Shown: positions 43,618 through 55,600 of the stretch, in pieces
How positions within the stretch are numbered: the first letter of the stretch is position 1
How the letters are laid out: every line of letters starts with the position of its first letter
Origin: Doris montereyensis
Taxonomy: Eukaryota; Mollusca; Gastropoda; Nudibranchia; Dorididae
Direction of reading: 5' to 3'
Assembly (NCBI GenBank): GCA_037039925.1
Contig: JAXRKP010001058.1
Location: 98,501 to 162,500, forward strand
Length of the DNA: 64,000 nucleotides
The notes under the pieces: generated by a model
Seen by the model: only the letters and a program-made list of their open reading frames with translations
What the model was told of the DNA's origin: nothing
Database searches by the model: none
Program-made: the position numbers and the translations under genes

Positions 43618-46600
43618 CTGCTTGGGAAATTCATAAACAAAAATCCAATACAGGTAGTATTTTAAGGGTTTTGAACAGGATTCATAAAAGACAGCCCATC
43701 AAAGGTCTCTAACATGCACTTCATGTCATGAGGCCCCTACACTTTTCATAAATCTCTCCATGTACACTCAAGTTAAAAATTCTTTCAAATCTGCTGTGGC
43801 CTGGCCCATAGAGCCAGAGCGTATCCAAGTTTTAATAGTGTGAGGCAGAGCAGGTGAAAATACATGGCCTTCTGGGCAGAAGACTAGTCTGATGTCTTTT
43901 ATTCTTTGTTTTAAACTGCCCAGCTAATTGGGGAAATGGGTGTCGACTGTCTTCCCAATAGAACGCAACGCTGAACCTCTAGTATTGCTAGGAATTTTAA
44001 CCCAGGACCCCGAGATCCTACAAGTCTGACGGCCTAAGAGGTAGCATTTTTGTCATTGGCTTACTATGCAGCGCTAATGTGGAAAACAGGCTTATGATGC
44101 GACGTGTGGAAACAAATGCTGGTTTTCCCATTTCTCGTGTGGAAACCTCAAGATTCTTGTTTTAGTTTGGTTCTCAGTTGTCTGGTTTTCCCATTTCTCG
44201 TGTGGAAACCTCAAGATTCTTATTTTGGTTTTGTTTTCAGTTGTCTGCTTTTTTTTTTTGTACCTTCTCAATTAGGGTATTTCAACATTGATGTTACTGC
44301 TTAAACGAAAATGTAACAACTACTTTAAACTGTCTTCTGTCTTATCCGTGTTGTAGATTCCATTCTGTGGACTAACCGACTGCCTAGAGGTCTATGTCTA
44401 ATCAGACGCCATTTCCATCTCTAATGTGGCAGTCATTGGCTTGGCGACTTCCTTGTGCTGACTGATGATTACAAGGAGTGTTTCAGGCCAGCTAGATCTA
44501 GTCACAAGCTTTTTGGGCGTCAGCATCTTCCATGATTGACAAATTCCATGATTGACATCTTTCAGGATTGACATCTTCCATGATTGACAACTTCCATGAT
44601 TGACAACTTCCATGATTGACATCTTCCATGATTGACAACTTCCATGATTGACATCTGTAGTGATTGAAGCAGCCATTCCTGATAGAGTAGTTACACATCC
44701 CGACACTTGTGTTAGTCTTCGATTACAGTTTGAACAGTCACTGAAAAGAACAAGAGAAAATATGTTTGAAACAAAAAGTATCTATTACATTTTGAACAGT
44801 CACTGAAAAGAACAGAGAAAATGTTTGAAACAAAAAGTATCTATTGTAATTTGAACAGTCACTGAAAAGAACAGAGAAAATGTTTGAAACAAAAAGTATC
44901 TATTGTAATTTGAACAGTCACTGAAAAGAACAGAGAAAATGTTTGAAACAAAAAATATCTATTGTAATTTGAACAGTCACTGAAAAGAACAAGAGGAAAT
45001 GTTTGAAACAAAAGTATCTACTGCAATTTGAACAGTCACTGAAAAGAACAAGAGAAAATCGGTCATGAAAGTGGGTCAAAATGGTACTCGTTGTCGGTAT
45101 CGGCTTAGATCTACTTTTAGAGATGAAGCGGAAGAAATCTATCCACAATCTCTTTCTCTGAACCCCTACCCAGCCCCCATCCCACCCATATGGAACCCCT
45201 ACCCCCACACCATAGGGGTGGGTGGGATGGGGGCTGGGTAGGGGTTCAGGAAAGGGATTTTGGATAGATTTCTTCCGTCTCACCTCTAAAAGTACTGATA
45301 CTGATACCGATAACGAGTACAAATCTGACCCACTTTCTTTTACGCTGCTAAACCATAAAATTACCAGAAAATGTTTGAAAAAAAGAAATGTTTATTACAG
45401 TTTGAACAGTCACTGGGAAAGACAAGATACGTTTTTGGAATTTTTATTTTTATTACAGTCATTTCTTTCATGTCCTGATTCATCACGTTAGACATTTCCC
45501 TTGCCTTATTATTTGTCTTTAATCTTAACATTGCAGTCATTGTTAACTTCCTGTCTAAGGATGAATAAAGGGTATCTCATTTTATCTGAGGGCTAGAAAG
45601 AGACAAAATAACATTTAGAGAACAGGAGTTGGATCAACCAAAAATGAAGACCTACCAGGAGAATGCTTCATGCAGGGAGGCCAGGCTATGGTTGCGTCCA
45701 CACGTTTAAAGGCTAAACAACACTCCCTGTTTTTAACTTGATTGTCTCCCTTAATCATCTGTGGGCATTCTGATTCAGCAATTTGCTTTTCTGAGATTTA
45801 CAAAATAAAAAATATATAAAAACTAGATCAAAATAAAATGAAACATGTAAACCATTTTGAAAAAGTCTACTTTCACATCAATGGTGTTACATCAATGGTG
45901 TTACATCAATGGCGTTACATCAATGGTGTTACATCAATGGTGTTACATCACATCAATGGTGTTACATCAATGGTGTTACATCAATGGTGTTACATCAATG
46001 GTGTTACATCAATGGTGTTACATCAATGGTGTTACATCAATGGTGTTACATCAATGGCGTTACATCAATGGTGTTACATCAATGGTATTACATCAATGGT
46101 GTTACATCAATGGTATTACATCAATGGTGTTACATCACATCAATGGTGTTACATCAATGGTGTTACATCAATGGTGTTACATCAATGGTATTACATCAAT
46201 GGTATTACATCAATGGTGTTATATCACATCAATGGTGTTACATCAATGGTGTTACATCACATCAATGGTGTTACATCAATGGTGTTACATCAATGGTGTT
46301 ACATCAATGGTGTTACATCAATGGTGTTACATCAATGGTGTTACATCAATGGCGTTACATCAATGGTGTTACATCAATGGTGTTACATCACATCAATGGT
46401 GTTACATCAATGGTGTTACATCAATGGTGTTACATCAATGGTGTTACATCAATGGTGTTACATCAATGGTGCTACATCAATGATATTATATCAATGGTGC
46501 TACATCAGATGTTACATCAAAGGTGTTACATCAATGGTGCTACATCAATGATATTATATCAATGGTGCTACATCAGATGTTACATCAATGGTGCTACATC

Positions 46601-49600
46601 AATGATATTATATCAATGGTGCTACATCAATGATATTATATCAATGGTGCTACATCAATGATATTATATCAATGGTGCTACATCAATGATATTATATCAA
46701 GGGTGCTACATCAATGATATTATATCAATGGTGCTACATCAATGATATTATATCAATGGTGCTACATCAATGATATTATATCAATGGTGTTACATCAATG
46801 ATATTATATCAATGGTGCTACATCAATGATATTATATCAATGGTGCTACATCAGATGTTACATCAAAGGTGTTACATCAATGGTGTCACATCAATAATGT
46901 TACATCAATGGTGTTATCAATGGTGTTACATCAATGGTGTCACATCAATAATGTTACATCAATGGTGTTACATCAATGGTGTTACATCAATAATGTTACA
47001 TCAATGGTGTTACATCAATGGTGTTACATCAATGGTGTTACATCAATGGTGTTACATCAATGGTGTTACATCAATGGTGTTACATCAATGGTGTTACATC
47101 AATGGTGTTACATCAATGGTATAACATCAATGGTGTTACATCAATGGTGTTACATCAATGGTGTTACATCAATGGTGTTACATCAATGGTGTTACATCAA
47201 TGGTGTTACATCAATGGTGTTACATCAATGGTGTTACATCAATGGTGTTACATCAATGGTGTTACATTCATGAGCTGTAGAATTTCAATTTTATACCTTA
47301 TATTAGACCATCAAGATTACTAACCAAAAACTGGAAAGTGAAATCAAAATGTTATCAAATATCAAATAGAATCACGATTTACAGCATGACATTACTCACA
47401 CTCACAAAAACTTTTGAAAATTTAACTACGAATTACAACCATTGAAAGAAATACCTGGCTAAAACATTAAATTTCCGATCTCAAAAACACCAATCGTGAA
47501 ACTCAAACCTACAATATTTAGAGCAGACAAATGGTCTTTCATGAACAGTTTTATTTACGTTTTTCTTTCTTTTCTTTTTTTCTGAAAACAGGGGACAACG
47601 TCAGAAGTTATCGCATTTTTTCCTTCTCCCTTTTTTAAAATGTGCATTTGTCATGTACTTCAATATCAAATATTGTCTAAAAAAATATCTCATGACATCT
47701 ACCTCTAGTAAAAAAAAAAACACAACTCAAACAACTGTATGCCCGTTTATATTACTTTTGGTCGTCCATGACATAGCCTTAAATTATTATTTTTTTAAAT
47801 AGGACCTACAACTCCCTCCTCTTTACCAACTGAGCTTCCAGACCTCACATAAAGAACTAAAAGTGATCTAAGGATGACAAACAGGCTTCTTACCGTCACC
47901 GTCACACAGCAAAAACAGGCCGTAGTCTTGCGGGTTGGTGATCTTGAACTTGTGAGCCACCATAGCACCTGAAATTCAAATAATAAAACACACAGATGTT
48001 AAAAGGTCAAGTCAATCACACCTGCAAACTTAACACAGTACGTTCACAGTTAATAGTGAGAAGAATGTTTTAACTTGTTTGTGAAGTGTATGGACATATC
48101 ACTTGTCAGAACAAAAGATATTGCACATAAAGAGGCGTTATTGAGATTATCATTATACGTCATTCAAAATGGACATTTCTTACCTTTGGAACAGGGTAAA
48201 AAAACATTTTTGAAATAAACAGAAGGTAAAAAATTTTTTGAAATAAACAGAAGGAAAATTTAAAAAATAAAAAATAAACAGAAGGTAAAATATTTTTTTA
48301 AAAATAAACAGAAGGTAAAAATATTTTTTTTTAAATAAAGAGAGTAAAAATTGGAGACAGGAAATGAAGCATTAACAAGGGGCATGTCCAAAGTGATGAA
48401 TAAGGAAATAATATTGAAGACCAGCAGGAACAAAATCAAGACAACTACAAAAGATTAGACAGAAAATGAAAAGGAACACAGTTAGCTTGGTTGGAAATGT
48501 GCTCTCTTTTCACGGCGAGGCAATGGGTGAAGATGCGGAGGTTACAGGTTCATTTCTATTGATCAAGTTCCTTCAAGGCCATTACGGCCCATAGAGCCGG
48601 AGCTCATCCCGGTTTCAATAGCATGAAGCGGAACAGGTGATAATAAACTCCTCCTGGCCAGGACGCTAGTCAGACGCAGTTTTTTTCCTCCCAAGCTGAT
48701 GCCTGTACCCATTTGCACCTGGGTAGAGTGGAGAAAATGCGTGTTATGTGTCTTTCCCAAGGAACACAACGTCGGAGATAGCTTTACTAGGATTCGAACT
48801 CAGGATCTCATGATCCTCAGTCCGACAGTCTAATCGCTTGGCCACTAACATCTATTGATGCCCAAAGATTTGTTTCTGGGTTTTTTCCTGTTGGTATTTG
48901 TCTCGTCTTTATTCTTTATTTCTACAGGGCATTGGTTTTAGTTTTAATCTCATTTCACGTGCTCATGTATCACTCTGTTTGTAGCACATCAAGTCGAAAA
49001 TGAAACCAAAGTGCAAGCACTTACAGACATCACGCGTGTTCATGCTGGGTCTGACGGGCAACGTCTTCCAGTTGATGGAACCCTGGGTCTCGTTGGGAAT
49101 GGCAATTTTCAGGTAAGCCTGGGTATCGGAAATAGCTGGTAGACGCCCTAAAAAGATTAGAAATGATATTATAAGCATAACATAAGTAACTTTGTTTTCG
49201 AGCAAATTTATGTCCCATCATAGAGCCAGGGTTTTCTTTCCATGATGTTTGTTTGTATGAAATGATAAAATGATAAAATGATAAAATGATAAAATGATAA
49301 AAACAAGTGATGAAATGATAAAATGATAAAATGATAAAATGATAAAATGATAAAATTACAAAATGATAAAATGATAAAATGATAAAATGATAAAATGATA
49401 AAATGATAAAATGACAAAATGACAAAATGATAAAATGATAAAATGATAAAATACAAAATGATAAAATGATAAAATGATGAAATGATAAAATGATAAAATG
49501 ATGAAATGATAAAATGATGATAAAATGATAAAGTGACAAAATGATAAAATGACAGTTACACCTGGACGGAGTGGGAAACTACATGTATGTGCTTTAACAA

Positions 49601-52600
49601 GACCCACTATGTGTCAGACCTTGTATTGACAGATTTGAACCAAAGATCTCAGTCATAAACTTAAGTCTCATAACCTAACCACTGGGTTATCAATACCCAT
49701 TTATATCATCAGCGTAGAATATTACCGTAAGAAATTCTTTTGGTGCAGAGTTGTATGATAAGACTATTAGAAGGAAAACCCCAATCTTTAAGATCCACAA
49801 CTAAGGCAAGATAGCTATGATTGATACGCGCCTGTCACTAGTGTCTCACACAACAACAGCTATGATTGATACGCGCCTGTCACTAGTGTCACACACAACA
49901 ACAGCTATGATTGATACGCGCCTGTCACTAGTGTCACACACAACAACTCTACCTACCTCCATCTGGCCAGGCGTAACCTGATGAGTGTCCTTGAAGTTCT
50001 TCAGGACCAGCACGGCACTGGACAGAGTGGTCAGGTAGTAGCCGCCTTCCCCGGTCAGCAGTGACGGCTGCAACAAGCCCCACATGAAGTCGGCCTCAAT
50101 CTCAGCTGCCACCAAACCCGAATGGACGATAACGAAAAATGAGCATCGGAAGGAAATCTGAAACGACGAAATGTGAAAACAACCATGAAAAATCTATTAG
50201 GATTACAGTCAGTGTGTATGGGAATAAAAGAATGGGTCGATTCTTTATTGTGTAGACACTTTCAGTCCATAGAGCTATTTTAGTGTGTAGACACTTTCAG
50301 TCCATACAGCTATTTTTGAGAGAGAAAATCTTTCACTTACTTGTCTTTAAGAGTTATTGCTAGTGTCATTATGTGAAAGAATAGTTATTGCTAGGTTCAT
50401 TATGTGAAAGAATAGTTATTGCTAGTGTCATTATGTGCAAGAATAGTTATTGTTAGTGTCATTATGTGCAAGAAGAGTTATCGCTAGTGGCATTATGTGC
50501 AAGAAAAGTTATTGTTAGTGTCATTATGTGCAAGGAGAGTTACTGCTAGTGTCATTATGTGCAAGGAACAGCTGAAATATTTCTCATGATTTTGTATCGA
50601 TTTACTTTTTCCATTTGTCTCTTTCCTTTTTTTCTTCATCTTCTTTTCTAATGACAAAATTGATAAAGTGGTAAAGTCCATTTCCAAATGTTCTACAGTA
50701 TCATGAGGTCAGTAACTCAAACTCTAAACACCTGAAACAAGCTGAAGACACGACATGATATGTTAAATGTACCGTAATCTCTCTATTAATCTCTTATACA
50801 AATGTATTTTACTAATTTGTATAAATATAGCAAATTGTTTTTATAACTTTTTAAGATCAGATCTTAGCGATGTTTTGGGTGAGTGTGGTATGCTCGTATA
50901 TGTGACTGTAAAGCGCCTTGAGGCTTCCGTATAAGGCGATAATCAAACAAACTTCATTGTTATTATTATTATCAGTGGAACCGGCCAAGTGAAAACGGCA
51001 GATGACAGCGTTACATGTTTGAGATGAAATATAGTTCAAACAGTGGCGACTAGACAACCCTGCACTATTGACTTGACTGTCTTAATGTAGCTATGTAAGC
51101 GTAAGTGTAAGTGTAAGTGTAAGTGTAAGTGTAAGTGTAAGTGTAAGTGTAAGTGTGTGACCTCGTGCTGGATGTGTATGAGCACATGACATGATTAGAT
51201 TTGATTTGCTTTACCCACATCCATAACTAAGGTGATCTCTGGGTTTTTGGTAGGAGTTTAGATTTTGTTCTACTGCCCTGAAAAAGCCAAGAGAGCTGCA
51301 CACAGGACTTCCTTTTATTGTCCATGCCCGATCCACCTACCTGGACCAGGGGGAAGATTTTGCTAAATAAAAAACTCAAGAACATCTTTCAACCATTAGT
51401 GAAGCTCGAACCCACTATCTTTCGGTTGAGAGGCTGACACCTTGCCTATGGACTACCCAGTACCTCTGGATGTGTGAGAGTTGGCACAAAATAACGATAC
51501 GAATTTAACAGACGGAGGCAATTTTTTTACCAGGGGAGAGATGGCGCGGAACAACTGCTGGATCGGTGTGGGAGGGTGTCTCTATCAGAAGGGACGCCAG
51601 TAATGACAAGGGTATGGTATAATATAACTAAGAAGAAAAACTAACGTACCATCTGCTCCTAGAGACATGGGGCCTCGACTGGGCAATAGTTCTTTGCCTT
51701 GCACCTGTGAATGAAAACGATGTTTGAACTTTGATGCAATGGATTGAACGTCTCAAAAACTTTCACATTTCAATTTCTTAAACACATTCTGGCTTTAATA
51801 CTTTCTGATTAATTCAATAACAAGGTATTCCTCGGGGCACGCATGGTTATGAATGCAAAAGCGATTAACGAAATATTGAATTAAGTGACGTATTTAAGCT
51901 TTTTTTTGTATTTTTTAATTCTTTAGTGCTATTGCTTAGTTTAAATTCTGTTAGCAGTTTGTTCTAGTGAGTCTTACTGTACTGGGGTCAAACAAGTGCA
52001 GATGACGATCAATGTTTGAGTATATTATTGAAATTAGATCAATTTCATCTGATATAAGTTTCCAGAACCTAACATAAGTAGCCTTTTTATTTTAAGATAT
52101 CATAATTAATAAAACTGTTCTTATATCCGATAAACTTACACAAGAACAATTGTCTCAAGAAAATTTGTTTTCTTTCATCAAACATGTTCTTAGAAGTGGA
52201 AATCTCCATATAAAATGATTTCAACTCTATGTAACTTTGTAAATACATAAACAAACGTATTAAATAAACAAAATAGAAGGACAACTTACACAATGATAAA
52301 TGGCAGACGTGGCCTTCAAAAGACTGTTTAGTTTCTGTAGAGGCGAGTACGATCTTTGCATGAGGTTGAGGTGATGACTTATCACTTCCATGTCCGAGGC
52401 ATCGGGAAGTTTTAAGCCCGGCTGAAAATTAAAAGTAATAATACAACATGAAAATACATAAAAGCACAGTGAACACTTTTTCAAAAGTGTGGCGAATCCC
52501 AAAAAAGAATAGACAGACAAAAAATCCTGGCCACCACGAAACGATCCCGCGACCTCAGGTTTTTTGTATGGGGATGTAATATTATTCAATGTCATTTCCT

Positions 52601-55600
52601 TCACTTTCATCACAAGACAGCAGCCAGTAGTTTTAGAGACAAAGTAACAACTAACACAGTAAACATCAGCAAAGTCTTTGGGTGAGTAAATAAAATGAAT
52701 GCTTTGAAAGCAACTCAACCAACCTTGACCCCAACTCCTGTGCTGACCTTGACCTGGCATACTTGATATTTCTTGACAGCATTTGTAGGGCTCCATTTCT
52801 GTAAACAGATAAAACATGACTATTATCAAGGAGAGAAAGTTATAGCCAGCATATCAATTTTACTCCTGACAATTCAAAACTAAAAACAGAAACAAAAAGA
52901 ATTTTTTTAAAAGACGTGAGGATATCAATCCATTGTGATTTACTCTGTTCACCGCATGTGGTTATCTCAGGGTGAACATTGAAGGGAAATTGCAAGGCAG
53001 GAGACAAATATAAAAATAATAATTAACTGGAAAGAAGCAAGACCTACCAGCAATACCCATCGACCCCCCCCCATCCATGCACAAAGAAAGATAGATAAAA
53101 AAAAAGTATAAAAGGAAAATTGTAAACAGTGCTAATTGCCAGTCAAATATGTTCCAAGAATTTAGACATCCGCAAAACTAAAATAAATAATCAAATAAAA
53201 AGAAGCACGCCAATAAAAACGACAAGCCTTAGTCTGAAACACCTCTTACAGACAGTTACGACAAACTAAACTACGACTTTAGAGTAATTTGGTTGTTGCG
53301 ACAAACTTAACTATGACTTTAGAGTATTTTGGTTGTTCAGACAAACTAAACTACGACTTTAGAGTAATTTGGTTGCTAAGACAAACTAAACTATGACTTT
53401 AGAGTAATTTGTTGTTTGTTATGACAAATTTGGTTGCTAAGACAAAACTATGACTTTAGAGTAATTTGGTTGCTAAGACAAACTAAACTATGACTTTAGA
53501 GTAATTTGGTTGTTATGACAAACTAAATTATGACTTTAAGACTAAATTGACTTAAGAGTAATTTGGTTGTTAAGACAAACTAAACTATGACTTAAGAGTA
53601 ATTTGGTTGTTAAGACAAACTAAACTACGAGTTCAGAGTAATTTGGTTGTTAAGACAAACTAAACTACGAGTTCAGAGTAATTTGGTTGTTAAGACAAAC
53701 TAAACTATGACTTTAGAGTAATTTGGTTGTTACGACAAACTAAACTACGACTTTAGAGTAATTTGGTTGGTCGTCTCATTGAAATTCATCCTCTTCATTA
53801 TATGCAGTGATCTCAGGGTAAACAAGAGAAAAGAGCGAGAAGAAAGAAACATGAGAGAGTGAAAGATAAGAAGTAGGACCTTTCAGCACTATAGTTCACA
53901 ACACACACACACACACACGTACACACACACACACACACATGTGTACACACACTTACTTACTGGTTGTAATGGCTGACAAAGAGCTTGTAGATGTGTGACT
54001 TGAGCGGTTTCAACACACACATGCACACACACACACACACGCACACACACACACACTTACTGGTTGTAATGGCTGACAAAGAGCTTGTAGATGTGAGACT
54101 TGAGCGGTTTCAACACACACATGCAAAGCTTGTTCTATGATGGCATCAATGTTCAGTATCTCGTTGGCAGCAAGCTGGTAAGAGGGAGAGAAGAACAAAT
54201 AAACAAAACAGTAAAAAAACAACAAATAACTACTTGAATTTTGATCTGCCATGAACGTGAGGGAATAAAAAATACCCCAAGTTATGTCAAAATGAACACA
54301 GCTCTTTTGAACTCCAAAGAGAAATAATGAAAGAAGACAGTGAAATCATGGAAACATGGAGAAAGCATTTTCACCAATTACATAATCCCTCCTGAATGTA
54401 TAAAACAAGGAGTAAAGATCAATTAGTAAGAGTAATAAGTAATCCAGAGGAGACAGCTGAAGATGTAGATATACCAATGGAAGAAATCCAAACAGCTATA
54501 AGAAAAGTGAAATAAGGAAAAGCCCCAGGAGCAGATTAAGTTTATTCAGAAATGATTAAAAACCAAGGGAGAGAGGCAAACAAACTTCTACATGCAATAT
54601 GTCAACAAGCATGGAAGTCCAAACTGGTGCCAGACGACTGGAAAAGGAAATGGTAGTACCAATACACAAGAAAGGATCAACTATGGAATGCTCAAACTAC
54701 TTAGCATTCCAGGAAAAGTATATGCCAGGATACTGGAAATGAGATTAAGGAAAAGAGTAGAGGATCAGAATGAAGAACATCAGAGTGGATTTAGACCAGG
54801 AAGAAGTGTACAAGACCACATATTTACAATTTGTTTGGAATGAAAACAGAAAATGCCAGGACAGGGCATCCTGGAGAAAGATCACCTCAGGCATCTGAAC
54901 CCATACACCGAAAGGTAGAATGGGAACTGATAAAGAAAGAGAAAGAAATGCTTAAATGTGTGTAGACTGTTTGTGTGTGAAGAATAATTTATTTATAGTG
55001 AAAGTGTGTAGTATTTCATATCATATTGAAGGTATTGTAACACCAGAACAATGTGCCACTTTTGGATAATAAAGTTGTATCTTATCTTATCTTATCTTAA
55101 GTGTCAGTCTCAAGGAACACAATTTCTGATTCAGCACTGCGAAGATTTAAACCCTGGAATTTATGATCCCAAATCTGGCAGTTTGTAGCCACTAGCCACT
55201 TGTTAAACGGTGTGTTTAAGAGGTGTGTTTAGGTGTGTTTTAAGAGGTGTGTTTAACAGGTGTGTTTAAGAGGTAAGTTCTTGAGGTGTGTTAACAAGGT
55301 GTGTTGTTAACAAGGTGTGTTCACAAGGTGTGTTCACAAGGTGTGTTTACAAGGTGTGTTAACAAGGTGTGTTCACAAGGTGTGTTAACAAGGTGTGTTC
55401 ACAAGGTGTGTTCACAAGGTGTGTTCACAAGGTGTGTTCATGAGTGTGTGTAACAAGGTGTGTTAACAAGGTGTGTTCATGAGGTGTGTTCATGAGGTGT
55501 GTTCACAAGGTGTGTTCACAAGGTGTGTTCACAAGGTGTGTTCACAAGGTGTGTTCACAAGGTGTGTTCACAAGGTGTGTTAACAAGGTGTGTTAACAAG

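Noticed and set aside
44398..44706. 102-codon - frame as an additional RIN exon
   Set aside because: Mostly a 15-bp array; the non-repetitive end (PMTATLEMEMASD) has no matching phase or RA homology.
45838..47323. Long overlapping open frames with INGVTSMVLHQWCY repeats
   Set aside because: They are the three readings of a 14-bp satellite without stops; no start context, splice sites or homology.
49030..49607. - strand frames IILSFYHF resembling a membrane protein
   Set aside because: Octamer GATAAAAT array; the RA exon inside is read in a different frame.
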